A stretch of DNA of 64,000 bases from NCBI GenBank assembly GCA_029721435.1, contig CM056588.1:41976930-42040929 (forward strand). Direction: 5' to 3'. Within the stretch, counting starts at the first letter, position 1; every line of letters starts with the position of its first letter. Below, one piece after another: positions 1 to 12,729 of the stretch. Both the position numbers and the translations under genes were made by a program. The DNA comes from Gymnothorax reevesii (Eukaryota; Chordata; Actinopteri; Anguilliformes; Muraenidae). Below the pieces are notes generated by a model. That model did not search any database, had not been told where the DNA came from, and was given only the letters and a program-made list of their open reading frames with translations.

Positions 1-1318
1 GTTTTACCTAATAAATGGACTGTCAGCTGTTTACGATGTAGCAATTCCCCAAAGAGAGTAAAGAACATTCTCTTTAGACTGACAAAAGAATGCAAAGTCC
101 TCGCTTTTTGACTCTAATGATCTAGAAGTCTTCATTTCAAATAACAAACAAATATCTTGTTTTGAAGTCTCAAGATTTCAGCAAAATTATTCTTCTAAAA
201 ATGGCCCGATAACCAGAGAAAAAGCTGGGTACGGACTCAGGGTTTGGTGCCGAACATGAGCCCGGAGGAAGTAACTCGGCGTAGCTGTCATTCTTCGGGC
301 GGATGGGGAAGGTACCATTTGAGTCAAAGCAAGGCCCCGAAGGAAAACGAAGTCACACGGTCCCATGAGCCACGTTGCCCTGGCAACCTGCCGCCATCCT
401 CACCTTCAAGAGGGCTCGCGGAGCAATACCCCCGTTTCCAAGGTCGCCCTCCAATAGAGAGCAATGAAGCATCATGCAATCTCAAAAACTTACACACTTA
501 CACACACATAAATACACACGCTGATCAGACAAAGTCCTCCAAAAGCCAAGCCATGAAACAGCATCACCGCAAAAAACAACATAATGGTCAGACAAAACGC
601 TCAAAGCAGAACCCTTGGCACTGGCCACTGTACACGTGTAACCCTTGGATTGGACGATGAGAAAAGGCATCATGTCGCCAGAATGGTCAGACCACACAAG
701 GCTCCAGTGCTAACAAGGGCAGGAGTATCCACCCTCAGCCCAGAAAAGCTGCTGCCTCCCCTGCAGCAGTATGCTGCAGACACCCCGCGTGTCCTGATGC
801 AGAATTACGGCGACGACAGTACGGACAGACGAGTGACAGCAGATATTACTCCATACAAGCGGCAGGATAATGAAAGGATACGCACTCACAGCGTGCATCA
901 CCAGCATCATTATCTACAGTGATGAGACATCCGCGCTGTCTTACCTCTCAGGCACAATATCTCCCCGAGGCACATTCAGGAAAAAGAAAAAAAAAAAAGA
1001 AAAAAAAAAAGAGGCCGTTTGTTACGGCAGGAATCTCTACATGTCTGACCTGGCCCTAAATCACAGACGGATCCCAGACTGTAGGAGGGTCTGTTACTGA
1101 GCAGAACGGATTTTGAAGCCCCGTCGTCGCGTGCTGCTCTCGAACCTCTTTGTTGCTCGGTGTTGTGTAAGGTTTACACGCTGTTCTCTTCCTGCTCAAG
1201 TGCATCACATGGCCAATGAGAGCTACGCTGATTGGCTAGCAGTCAAAAGATGACAGAGCTAATGCAGGATGACAATGAGGAGGGGCAGTAGCTGCTTCTG
1301 TGGAGGAGCTGCACTGCA
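1..1318. other. osbpl5 intron sequence, no gene seen
   Basis: No exon, RNA gene or recognisable element. A short A-rich run lies at about 981-1012, and the segment at 240-450 is moderately CpG-rich. Confidence 0.6.
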
Positions 1319-1344
1319 TGTACACACACGCTCGTGCACACGTG

Positions 1345-1382
<38 letters not shown>

Positions 1383-1851
1383 AACACGTAAACACATACA
1401 CACACACACAAGCTAAGGACAACGTGTGTGCATACACATGCAGGCATGTATTTACATGCGCACACACATGCAAACACACGATCATTAACACACATGCACA
1501 CAAACATCATTAACACAGTAAGACACATCTACGAAGGCACAAAGACGAAAACATGGGCACACAAATGATCACAGAAACGCACGTACACACACACACACAC
1601 ATGCACAGGAATATTCGGACACAAACACAGACACATGCACTGCACGACATGAAAACACACATAGACATGAACAAAAAAATAAGACACGTCTGCACACAAA
1701 GACAAAGACACAAACACATGTACCTTCACACACATGAACACATTCTTACAAACACGCACAGGAATACGCATGCACACACACCCACACACACACACGCACA
1801 CACACACACACACACACCAAGCAGAAACCTTCACCAACAGAGACCAGCAGA

Positions 1852-1937
<86 letters not shown>
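1319..1937. repeat. CA/TG microsatellite cluster
   Basis: Nearly continuous CA-rich sequence with CACACG interruptions. A pure (AC)n block occupies about 1853-1936. Long His-Thr or Cys-Val frames across it are repeat artefacts. Confidence 0.97.
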
Positions 1938-1938
<1 letters not shown>

Positions 1939-3080
1939 CATTATTTATTTTCTCTATGCTGAAACACAAGCCGCAATCACTGGGGGGCATTACACAAGAT
2001 GACAGCTTATTAGAGCAGGGGTGAAGCTATGAATTACAAAATGCCTGCCAGTCTTTCCCTGTTGAGCAACTAAGGGCCAGCAACCTGAATCAGGCCAGCC
2101 ATTTGGAGCCCACAAGAGCAAACTCATCCACTCTCAGTTAAAGGAACACAATGCGGGAGGTGTGCGATTAAAATATTCTGAAAAATCTATGCTCAGTCAT
2201 CCAACTCAGATGCAGTGTAATTCTCCCTCGTCATATCCACGCCGATTTTGTGCTCCTTTGCCTGCGTTCTATTTGTCGAATGCATTTCTGGGTACATCTT
2301 TTTTTGAGCGCGGGGGAGGGGCCAGCATGGTGACACCGCCAGCTCTGAAATGGCGGAACTAAAGAGACCGAAATGCAGCAAACCGAAAAGGAAATTAAAC
2401 TAGTCGATAAACAAATTCAAGAGTTTCTTTCCTTTAATGGCAACTGCTGAAGTCAAAATGATGAAAAACAAGTAAGTATGTTTCCTGCTGGAGCTGTGAT
2501 ATGGCATGGCATTATGGGAGCCATCAGCTCTGCTCGAGGAATGATTCTAACCTTCAGTGGAGGAGCTTGTGTTGGACTGAGCACAGAAGAGGAGGACTTT
2601 TTCCATTTCAAATATGATAACAAGGCTAACAAGAGCCGTCAGTGGACGCCATATCGCTCTGTCCCCCGCAAAATTTAAAATGTGAAAAATTCTAAAATGC
2701 CAAAAGGCAGTGCTTCAGCACAAGGTTGATTGCCCTTCCAGACAGCTCAGGTAATATTGAAAAGTTTCATGACGATATATAATGGCTAAGAGGGTAGAAG
2801 GGAAGGTGAAATATGTCTGGCTGATGCTGACCATTTTGTTAACAAAATAACCTTGTACTTATAGATATCCATTGAACCCCTAGTAATGATGCAGTCAAGA
2901 ACCAACAGCAGTCTGAACAGTGAGAGCCCGCTGGCGTGTTTATTCAAAGGATTAAGGGAACAGACGACAAAGAAAATAAACACTAAAGCACAGTTTATAG
3001 ATGAAGGAATTAATGACAAGAGCTTTGTGTGAATCTTCTCAGAATCAGAATAAGCGACCCAACACAGGCAAGTCGAAAAA
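1938..3080. other. intron sequence, no gene seen
   Basis: Unique-looking AT-rich sequence. A 66-codon frame at 2478-2678 has no recognisable homology and no splice context, so it is not called. Confidence 0.55.
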
Positions 3081-4810
3081 AGAAGGCTTATGCCTCGGTC
3101 CCACTGGGGAAAAATCATCGGCGATGTGGAAATGGACAAATTTTCTCCCGATGCTCTTGCCAAAAAAATGGAGTAGTCCCATTATAAATTGCACTTATTA
3201 CACATCGGGGATGGTCTGGTGAACATTCACTGATGCTTCGGCTGTGGTCACAAAGCTTCTGGGAATGTCCCCAAAACAATGCCCGTGAAACATCGGGGAT
3301 GGCTCCTGATGCTTGGGAAAGCTCCGGAGTACCTTCGCCGATAATCGGCGAAGCGGCCCCGCAGCTTCCCCGAATTTGAAACATTATCGGGGGAATATCC
3401 CCGTAGGTTAGGGGATGCATCGGTGAGTACTTGCAAACCATCCCAGCTGCCTCAGGGAAGGGTTATTGGGGAGGTATATATTGTAACAAGCTACAAGGTG
3501 CAACCAGCCTCTATAATTATCGAACAGTTTGGATGGGAATCCAGTGCGAGACGCTAAGCAGGGTTTGGGAAAGAACTTTTTTTACTGAAAAATACTCTAA
3601 CCTCCGTGTGCTCTCCCTGTAACTTATCCCACCACAAAAACTGATATCGCCGAATAAAAACTTTCTTTTTTTTTTAAATCCCTCGCATACACTCCACTTA
3701 CTACTGCCTCGAGTTACTTTGAACCCTGTTTCCCCCTCTCATAATCCCCCCCGAGCGATTTTGTTTCCTTAATTTTTTATCTTAATTTTGATGTATAATT
3801 GAAGTTTGTTTAATGACGAGAAGGCTGTCGGGCATTTCTTTATTTAGCTGACCGCGACTTGCGTCTAGTAAGCGCATCTGGTTGTTATAATCCACACTGC
3901 AGTGGGCCCAATCTTTTCCTTTAGAAATTCATCAACTATTTTTTTAAGATTTTCTTTTTAATTGAGAGGCTGGAAATGCATATTTAGTTTTCTTGCAGGT
4001 ATCTGGCCTGTGGCCCGCAATTTGGGTCATTTATTTTCTGCGGATGAATGCTTTTTCTTCCCTTAACCTGTTCATTTTTTCTCTTGATGTAAATAATGTT
4101 ATGATTTGAGAAAACGGAAGTGCCTCTTTCTTTGTTGGTACAATACAAGTTATTTACTTTCTCGTGGTTTTGTTCACAAGTTTTACCATAAAATGCTGTA
4201 GTGGAGCTGAACACAAATAATTTATTTTGGTCTAACTGACGACCTGGTGCCCGGACAAAACATTGATAAAATAACTGTTTGGCTACGCTGTAATATATGC
4301 ACATTTAGGGCTCAGCATCATTCTCTCACTGGCATGTACTTATATGAAATGTACTTACAGTGTGTGGGAATGCAAAATCCAGCCAATCAGCCCCAAGAAA
4401 AGAATGTACTTTGCAATCGTTGCCGAAATTTCGGCGAATATTTGGAGATGCAACCCCGACATCGGGAACGTGTCACCGAAAGGTCGTCCAACTTTCGCTG
4501 AAGATTGAAATATCCCCGAAGGTCCCCTGATACTTCGGGTAGACATTACCGAAGCTTCATGGAAAAAAATATTTCGCCGAAGCTCCGGGGAAAGCTCCGG
4601 CAAGGCCTCCCCGGCCTGTTTTCCCAACAAAAGGTCGGGAACACATCACAGTTCTCCCGATGCCTCCCAATGGTTCAACAGGCTCGTGACGCTCCCGAAG
4701 CTTCCCCAGGACGTCGGGGGAACCTGTTCCCGACCCCTCCCTCGGTTCATCGATTTCCATCGGGAGTACATCTCTGAGGCATAAAATGCCCAGTGGGACT
4801 GAGCCTTCTA
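3081..4810. mobile_element. Unclassified inverted-repeat element (1.73 kb)
   Basis: The ends carry related inverted sequence: agaaggct...GTCCCACTGGG at 3081-3106, and CCCAGTGGGACtgagccttct at 4789-4809. Both flanking quarters (3100-3460 and 4420-4790) are packed with short CCCGA/TCGGG motifs and palindromes, such as ttcgccgataatcggcgaa at 3334-3352. The middle (3480-4400) is AT-rich with no transposase frame. This looks like a non-autonomous DNA transposon; the family is not recognised and no clear target duplication is seen. Confidence 0.55.
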
Positions 4811-5802
4811 ATAGGGAACTAATGGTGCCAAACCAGGCGAAGTTAAAACATAGCATATGAAAGGCTTACGAGGTAATAAAACCAAAAAAAGATTTTAATG
4901 GAAGAAACAAAAGTACTTACCTAAGGGCAGAGCATCACGATGTAACATGAGGATCATAAAACCTTTGACCAACATGAAGTATTAAAACATTAAAAAATGC
5001 ACCAATTAAGTGACTTTTCATTGGTCATTCTTGTATTCCTGAAGTCAACAAGAAAAGGTTTAAATGCGTCATTGTTTAAAAAAAAAAAAACCCATGCTGG
5101 CCATTTCTGCAGTACCTGGTGTGCAACGCTCTGTTGAGGTCCTGGCCCTACCCTCCTGAAAAACCTAGTGCGCTGTGATTGGTCAACTTGATTTCTGACT
5201 TGTCATTGATAAACTGCTTGGCACGTCGGAAATGTCATGCCCTTTACCATAAATGGTTTTCTGCTCTGGAGGGTAAATGAGCTTATGAGCATGACCTGTT
5301 TGATTCAAGGGCACGCCAAACTATCTGCTTGGCGTGAAAATTAAATTGGTGACATCATCAAATGATGAAAAAAAATGGCTGGATGCTATTGGGGCATTTC
5401 AGTCAGCTCTGCAGCAGTGTGTTTAGTGGCAGAGAGAGCTTCTTCTGGAGATGACTTTGAGTAGTTTTCCAACACGTCCTTTTACATGCACATCTGAGTT
5501 ATATGATAACACAACAACATTAAAATGATAAAAAACCACAATAGCTGGACTTTCAGTTGATTGAGCAATTGGTCTTAGAGTGATGACTATTTGTTAGCTA
5601 TTGTGCCACCTACGGATGAATTTACACCAAATGAGGCCTGTTTGACTCCAGTAGCCTGAACAAGAGGAATCTAAAGTTTGGTGATGATCGGACATTGCAT
5701 TCAATAGTTAGAGCTCATTTTAGAATTAGAGGTCACGTCCATGAAATTCATTGCCTTACTACAACCACTTTCTTTTGCTGCATCAATTTTGTGTAACTAG
5801 CA
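4811..5802. other. intron sequence, no gene seen
   Basis: AT-rich. Segments at 5100-5380 and 5560-5720 look like worn dispersed repeat, but I cannot assign them to a family. Confidence 0.4.
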
Positions 5803-5806
5803 TTAA

Positions 5807-6109
5807 CCCTCTATTAACCAAACCCATTTCCAATTGTGTAAAAATCATTTCCCTTGGCAAATATGTTGATTATGGGCCAATATTTGGAAAAAATAGTTAA
5901 CAGAAGAAATTTGACCCTTTGGCCCACCTTTCCAAAATGTAGCAGATCTGCTACACTGGGCAATAATGCAAATGGAAAAATTAAAGTGACGGACCATTCA
6001 AGTAATTCTCAAATGTTTATTTGGCAATAAGAAACAAAACCAGCAGGGTATCCAGGGTGTTAACCCTTTTACTTCATGTAGCAGATATGCTACACTGGTT
6101 ATTAGAGGG
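5807..6109. mobile_element. piggyBac-like MITE with TTAA target duplication
   Basis: Terminal inverted repeats are CCCTCTATTAACCA (5807-5820) and TGGTTATTAGAGGG (6096-6109), with one mismatch. TTAA lies directly outside on both sides (5803-5806 and 6110-6113). At 303 bp with no coding capacity this fits a non-autonomous piggyBac-type element. It contains two copies of a palindromic motif, GTAGCAGATCTGCTAC at 5939-5954 and a near copy at 6078-6093. Confidence 0.82.
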
Positions 6110-6399
6110 TTAAAAGATCTTCTTCTGAAGATCCTAAGTACCTTGTTATTTTATGCAAATTGGTGGCATTGTGTATGAGGAGAAGGAGATTAAAATTAGA
6201 CAAAATATTCATAATGGAAGGAAATCTGCACAAATCCAAATGGACAACAGTGATCAGCTAAAAAACAAAGTTTGTTGGTACATCGCCACCTTGTGGTCAA
6301 TAATTGTAAAAATTCCAAAATCGCAAAAGGCATTACTCTGGTACATGGTTGATCTGCGTACAAAATAAATAAAATCAGGGCAGATCCAAGCACTCAAAT

Positions 6400-7330
6400 A
6401 CAACCCCAATTCCGAAATAGTTGGGACAAAGTATAAATTGCGAATAAAATCAAAACGCAATGACTTTCAAATCACATCAGCCAGTATTTTATTCACTTTA
6501 GAACAGAGATAGCAAAGCAAATGTTGAGACTGAGAAATTTTACAATTTAATCCACAAAATGAGCTCATTTCAAATTTGATGGCTACTACAGATCTCAAAA
6601 AAGTTGGGACAGGGGGCCTGTTTACTATGGTGTAGCATCCCCTCTCCTTTTTAACACAGAGTGGAGGCATCTGGGCATTGAGGAGACTAGTTTCATGAGT
6701 TTAGCCATTGGAATTTGATCCCACTCTTACTTAATACAGGCTTCCAGCTGCTGGAGGGTTTTGGGTGTCCTTTGACAGACTGTTTGTTTAATTATGTGCC
6801 AAATGTTCTCAATCGGTGAAAGATCTGGACTGCAGGTAGGCCAGTTCAGCACCTGGACTCTTCTACTACGAAGCCACGCTGATGTAATAGCTGTAGTATG
6901 TGGTTTTGCATTGTCCTGCTGAAATACAGAAAGCCTTCCCTGGAATAAATGTCATCTGGAGGGGAGCATATGTTGCTCCAAAACCTTAATATACCTTTAA
7001 GCATTCATGGTGCTTTTGAAAAAATGCAAGTGTTCCAAACCATATGCACTAGTGCATCCCCAAACCATCAGAGATGCTGGCTTTTCAACTGAATGCTGAT
7101 AACAGGAGGGGTGATCTTTCTCAACTTTATTGCGGAGGACACGACGCCCATGATTTCCAACAAGAATGTCAAATTTGGACTCGTCTGACCAAAGGACGCT
7201 TTGCTACAGTCCATTTTAAAAGAGCCATGACCCACAAAACACGGTGGAGCTTCTGGCTGATGCTCAACAATGGCTTCCTTTTCGCATGATAACGTTTTAG
7301 GTGACATCTGTGGATGGCATGGCGGACTGA
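6400..7330. mobile_element. Teleost DNA-transposon remnant ('caacccc-attcc...gttgggac' family)
   Basis: It begins caaccccaattccgaaatag followed by ttgggacaaag, and contains a second aaaaaagttgggacag block near 6600. The rest matches the layout of a repeat I know as very common in fish genomes, including the stretch from gtccattttaaaagagcc (7209) to gtggatggcatggc (7310). No open transposase frame survives. The family name is uncertain and the right end is approximate. Confidence 0.6.
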
Positions 7331-8118
7331 GTACTTTTCTCAGGGTGGGCCTGAAAAGTAAATAGCATCAGTCCGCAGATTCAACAGCAAGCCAACATGA
7401 ATTCTTGTGAAAGCAACACATTGTCTACACGATACTGGTGTTAAAAAGTTCCAGCTCAGACATCCATGAAAAAATTTAACCTGTTTAATTTTTTCGCAAA
7501 TTTTGGCGAGGATGGCGAATGGTCCCATACCACTGTGAATTAATTCAGGGTTCTTCGAATCAATTCTTCTCTGCAAAAGAAGAGAACCGTTTCATCCACA
7601 CACTTCCGCGGGCCAACGCAGCTCAATGAGAAAGGGGTTTTAGTTGCCATTATCGGGCAACTCGACTGGGCAGTCACACTTTTTCATGAGTGACAGACAG
7701 CAGCATTTCTGCCATTTAGCAAAAATATAATTTTTAAGAAGTCTAGATCATGAAATCCGATTAGATTTTTTCCTAACCTGAATTTTCACTGTCGTCTGCC
7801 GTCAATTTGTGAAGTGCGCCCACCTCTGGTTGTTACTCTGCTTTCAGACAATGTTTTTTTTTTTTTACACAACACTGCCACCGAGTGGGTCTAATTAGAA
7901 TTATTCTTTCTATTCCATGATACTAATAGGAACAAACATCCAAAAATAGGTTTTGACCAGTTTTCATTGCCGCAATTGATTGTGAAAAAAGGCCGACCAT
8001 GCGGTTACAATGCCCGTAAAAATTTTAATTGGATATAGATTAGTGCCTAATTCATACTAACTTCTAAAGACATTATTAACTGGCCCCTCCCCTAGGGGGC
8101 CAGGTTAAGCAATGATCA
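7331..8118. other. intron sequence, no gene seen
   Basis: Possibly the degraded tail of the preceding repeat up to about 7600, then AT-rich sequence. No feature is supported. Confidence 0.4.

Positions 8119-8167
<49 letters not shown>
8119..8167. repeat. (TG)n microsatellite
   Basis: Almost uninterrupted TG dinucleotides, followed by imperfect TGTC. Confidence 0.97.
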
Positions 8168-8168
<1 letters not shown>

Positions 8169-8199
8169 TGTCACTCTGTCTGTCAGCCTGTGGCTGGGG

Positions 8200-9180
8200 C
8201 CAGGTCTGCTATCTCTGATTGCCTTGTTAAACATGGAAATGAATGGATTGATTTTGTCACATGACCATGACCTTGAAAATCAAAGTCAAATCCAATATGG
8301 CGTGTTTGATCAGCATACATGATTTATTATTAGTATCCAATACATACCGAAGATCTAAAGCCAACATTAAAGGACTTTTAGGTCGTTTTGTCATTACCTA
8401 GACCTTGTTGCCCAGGGTCAAATCCAATATGTCGAAAACAACCAGCATACATGATTTGCTATTAGTGCCCAATACATACCTAAGCACTACAAACAATATC
8501 AAACAAATATTTTTTTTTATATTTTTATTTATATGACATTTTTGTCATATAATTTTGACTTTGAGGCCCAACATCAAATTTGACTGACAGCCTAAGAATG
8601 CTCAGCATAGATGGTTTCCTATAAATGCCCCAAACGTACCTGAGCTCTAATTGCCGTATTCAGCAAGTTATAGCAATTTTTGCCATTTGATCTTGACGCC
8701 CAAATGTCATATTCAACTTGCTGAAAATGTTTGGCTTACACGATTCCCTATAGGTGCCACATTAAGCTGTTATATTTTGCCATTTGACCTTCACCTTAAG
8801 GCTCAAGGTGAAATTCAAACAACCGAGAATGTTTGGCATACATGATTCCCTTCAGGTGCCTCACACATATCATATGTCATATGTCATATTAAGCAAGTTA
8901 TAACTCATTTTTTCCATTTGGCCTTGACCTTGAGGCCCAAAGTCAAATGTGATTGACTCATAATGTTCGGCATATCTGATTCCCTATAGGTGCCTCATAT
9001 ATACCTAAGCGCTAAATGCTACATTAAAAGAGTTATAGCACAATTTTGCCATTTTACCTTAACCTGGAAGCCAAAGGTCAAATGTGACTGACTCACAGTG
9101 TTCAACATACCTGATTCCCTGTAGGTGCCTCATACATACCTAAGCTCTAAATGGCATATTAAGAGAGCTATTGCACAAAA
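8200..9180. repeat. Degenerate tandem array, about 135-bp units
   Basis: The landmark gcatacatgattccctat(a)ggtgcc or a variant recurs near 8312, 8446, 8604, 8732, 8834, 8969 and 9105. Spacing is mostly 102-158 bp, settling at about 135. Units also share 'gccatttgaccttgacctt' and 'aaggtcaaatgtgact'. The array is followed to about 9470 by a further repeat-like tail ending in a CGGACGGC-type motif. It has no coding potential. Confidence 0.8.
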
Positions 9181-10131
9181 CACCCCGAAAAATGATGAAG
9201 TCCAGACACGTTGCCTAGGTGGCGCTATGATGCTGTGATGAAAAAAAAATCATCTGACAGTTTGTGAGAAAATTGTACCTAAGTGCCAAAAATGGCCATT
9301 TTTGACATAAAAATGGCCGCCAAGTCTAAACGAACGATTCAATCAAAAAACTTTTCCTCGGGCATTAACTCGATGACCAATTTGATCACATCCCCAAATT
9401 TAAAAAAATTCATCAGAGCGTTTTTGAGATACAGCTTTAAACGGACGACACCGACGCCGGACGGCAAGTGACAATAGGTTACTGGCCTACAGCCGGCAAA
9501 CCTAAAAAAAGACAGTTGAGACTGGCAGTAGAAAATATTAAACCCTCGACTGGAAATGAGAATCGAACCGCGCTCACCTGCTCAGTCGTCCACGACAACG
9601 TTGTCCCAATCATCCATCAGACAGTATTCTGGTTGAGTTCACTGCTGTATAATAAGGTCCTGCTTCACAATTACGTGGGTTTTTCGAGAATGACAGCACC
9701 CTAATTTAGTCCTTGTAAATACGAACAGTGAATGCAGCCTTGGAAAGTTGATGATCTCTATGGGTGGACGTAAACTGGGGTGAGGGCAGTGGGGGTGACC
9801 TGAGCACCAGAGCCCTCAGGCGCAGTCAGCACAGTGGGCTATTAGTCAACACAGGACAGGAAATATAATGTTTCAGGGTAACTGCTGTCTGTTTCTGAAT
9901 AAACCAGTGAGCAGAATGCAAAGTCACAATCATTTTTCTCTAGACCAGAGACATTTCAGTGACCGATTCTCTGCCTCCCTCCACCCTCTCTCTCCACCTT
10001 TCCCCCATTCACCCTCTACAAGACAGTCATTACTCCTCTCTCCCACTCCCTCCCTCCATAGCTCCCCCATTTCTCTCCCCCTCTCCAGAATAGCCTCTTG
10101 TTCTCTCTCCCCGTAAGGGAAACACACTCAC
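9181..10131. other. intron sequence beside osbpl5 exon 7
   Basis: A repeat-like tail runs to about 9470. A tRNA-promoter-like box occurs near 9566 on the minus strand (see rejected items). CT-rich sequence occupies 9970-10110 downstream of the exon donor. Confidence 0.5.
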
Positions 10132-10294
10132 TGGAAGAGCTCATGGTCGCTCAGTGCTGCCCTCTGCAGGAGGTGGAGGATGTGGGAAGACTCGGAGGAG
10201 CAGGTGACGTCTCCGTCGCGGCCGGCCTTCGAGGTCAGCTTGTACAGGCTGGAGCAGCTCAGAGCCAGCTCCAGGGCATCCATCCAGCAGCGGC
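10132..10294 (-). CDS. osbpl5: osbpl5 seventh coding exon (end of the PH domain and linker)
   Basis: This 163-nt exon completes Gly227 and encodes residues 228-280 plus two bases. RCWMDALELALSCSSLYKL is the C-terminal helix of the PH domain. SKAGRDGD and the Ser-rich, His-containing tail match the variable linker that follows it in ORP5. The acceptor is ccgttacag at 10295-10303. The donor gtgagt (10126-10131) splits the next codon after CA; reading through would hit a stop at once. The following exon (expected to begin with a Leu-Asn-Gly/Ser-like segment) was not found in 1-10131, so the next intron is longer than 10 kb. Confidence 0.93.
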
Positions 10295-11608
10295 CTGTAA
10301 CGGACAGGAGAGGGACTTTATACCTCCAGACATCCGTTATCATTTCAGTGATATTGTCCAGGCGGAGTTGCAGCCTATCCCAGCATGCAATGGGTGAGAG
10401 GCAGGGACACACCCAGAACTGTTCCTCAATCACTCACAGGTATCACACACACCACGGAATGCATACTACGGCATAAAAAAAAAGTCCAATCATACAGAGG
10501 ACCAACAATCTAAAAACCAAGAGAACATAAAAAGAAGTAAAATATCGCAAGGAACACAAATGTTTCATTGTTCAAATTCTGTATTAATCAATTTCTGCAT
10601 CCATTTCTTAGAAGGAAAGGCAAACTACACTCTTGCACAGTACACACAGCATACTCACATGCAGTTCTCTCTTCCATACACACACTATCCACATAGAAGC
10701 ACAAGTCTACAGTAAAGTCAAGGCACAGCCTACAGTAGGGCTGGCCAATATGAGCAAAATCCTAATTGTGACAAAATCATTTCATATTGGTCACTAATGT
10801 TAACTAAAGATATTTTTCTTGACTTGTTTAAAAGGCACCATGTCCTTTTAATAAAAGCAATGGGAGAAAAATGGTTAATTTACTTGAACTGCAAATTTTG
10901 AGACATTTTCTGTCCCGGAATGATGCAACGAAGGTCAATGACGCCTGAGGGCAGCTAAACCCAGCTTTTGCGACCGTACTACACGGAGGCATATCCTTGA
11001 CAATATGAAAGGCCTCTACCTGTCCTTAAAACACCCGGACGTTCTATCATACGGCGTCAACATTGGTCAGCTCACCACGGTCATCTACTTCAGAGACGCT
11101 TGAGCTGTTGCCGGGTTGTGACACGTCCAATGTTTGATTGTGTGATTATGTCACAGTTGCAAAAACAGTTTTGTACCCAATCTTTGTAGGAGCGACTTTC
11201 CCTCGTAATAAAGCACAGTTGTGTGCAAACTGCTTGTCGGATTTTCTGTTAATAATTTCTCTCTGCACTCATCTCTCCATCAGCCATGTTTTGACTGGTG
11301 CCCAGGTGTGTGCACAGTGCAACCAACCATTAGAGCAGTTAATCGATTGGCTGGCTGCCTGCCACTTCTGTCCTCTGTTTTTCTTCTGTGACAGGACAGG
11401 CTCTTTAAGAATCAGGAGAAGGAGTTTGTTTGTACAACTAATCATCTGAGTTGTCATGTGACAGCTTGATGACGCTAAGCAATCAAGTCTACTGCATCAA
11501 CCTTTCAAAATCTGTACTGAATGCTTTAATTACTGTGACATTGTTACTGTCATGCTTGATATTCTCTTGCCCAGACCTACGACACCTCCACAATGCACAG
11601 CGACTGAC
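10295..11608. other. osbpl5 intron
   Basis: A 1.3-kb intron with no element recognised. Confidence 0.7.
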
Positions 11609-11693
11609 CGTCAGATTCGGATGCAGCTCTGAAGATCAGGTAGTTGCTGGGCAGGGGCTGGGTGATGGAGCCCACGTTCTCTCCTTTAGGGCC
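11609..11693 (-). CDS. osbpl5: osbpl5 sixth coding exon (PH domain, C-terminal part)
   Basis: This 85-nt exon encodes residues 199-226 plus one base (phase 1 out). The peptide contains GPKGENVGSITQPLPSNYLI followed by FRAASESD, the conserved PH segment of ORP5/8. The acceptor is gcttcag at 11694-11700 and the donor is GACG|gtcagt at 11603-11608. Joining to the next exon recreates the Gly codon of the conserved SDGRCW motif, which confirms both boundaries. Confidence 0.95.
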
Positions 11694-12729
11694 CTGAAGC
11701 ACAGACAGAAACCAGCATCAGTAACAATGCGTCCGATTCATCTTTAACATCGTTACCTCTGACTAACTCAAAAAGCTACCAGTGCATCAGTAAAAAAAAA
11801 AAATTCTGGTGTTTCAGGAACACAGCACCCTGTGCACCAGTAACGTACCATCCTCTGCCTAACCAACACTGCTTTCAATTATGAGCAAAGTGTCCTGTGA
11901 ATCATATATATAACTTCTTATCCTTTATTAATGCAGTTTCAGGTGCGTCATTAACACAAATTGCAGTACATCACCAACACATCCTTCAACTATAAACAGA
12001 AGGAGGCCATTCCGCGTATGAACACAGGTGCAGTGGCTCAAAGAAAAAGAAAACCTCAGGCACACTAATTTGAAAAGCAGACTGCACACAGGCGCTTCAG
12101 TAATAACCTTCCTCAGTGAGCCCTGACTGCACAGGTCCCAGGCTGGGAGGGCAAATGAGGATGTGGAATTCATAGTAACGCACAGAGGTTTAACCTCCAT
12201 CGCTTATGTATTAGCATCACGGACAGATTTACAAGTATGATTTAGATTAGGATTATTTCCTGTTTCGCTGTGCTGAGCTTTCAAGAAAATGTATTTATGT
12301 CTCTGAACAAACAAATAACCACCATCACCGCCCCTATTTCAGGGAGATAAGGGTCCACATTCTAAGTGACTCGTTCAATTGCTGTTATTATTCTTTAGAG
12401 CCGAACAACAGTAAATCCAAGCAGATTCTCACGCTTTAGTCTTCTCAGCACATAATGAAATTTCTCTATCGATTTTCTAACTTCATAATATCATTTGCCA
12501 CACTGGCAAAGGCTGCTGTGATTCAGTTTTCATATTTCTCATTATGAGAGTTTATCTTGCACACTATGAAACTACGGGGCAAAACGATTCTGGGCGAGAC
12601 CCAGCCTGACAAGGCGCTCAGCCAAGATATTAATTACAGCATCATCACTCTGTTAGTGGGAAGTTCAGAATGAACAAAGCTATTAGACTAGAAAGTAATG
12701 CAGAAAAAGGACAAAATACAGTGATTAGT
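11694..12729. other. osbpl5 intron, first part
   Basis: AT-rich unique sequence. No element recognised before the minisatellite at 12730. Confidence 0.65.

Noticed and set aside
1529..2002. Long open frames encoding Cys-Val or His-Thr repeats
   Set aside because: They are translations of CA/TG microsatellite, present on both strands at once.
2478..2678. 66-codon frame that looked gene-like
   Set aside because: No recognisable homology, no splice sites in register, and it lies within an intron of the opposite strand.
3525..3575. 5S rRNA-like motif (ttggatgggaatccag)
   Set aside because: Only one short resemblance. The rest of 5S rRNA is absent and it lies inside an AT-rich transposon interior.
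9535..9625. Possible tRNA or tRNA-derived SINE on the minus strand (ggttcgattc box)
   Set aside because: A B-box-like motif is present, but no cloverleaf, A box or SINE body could be built.
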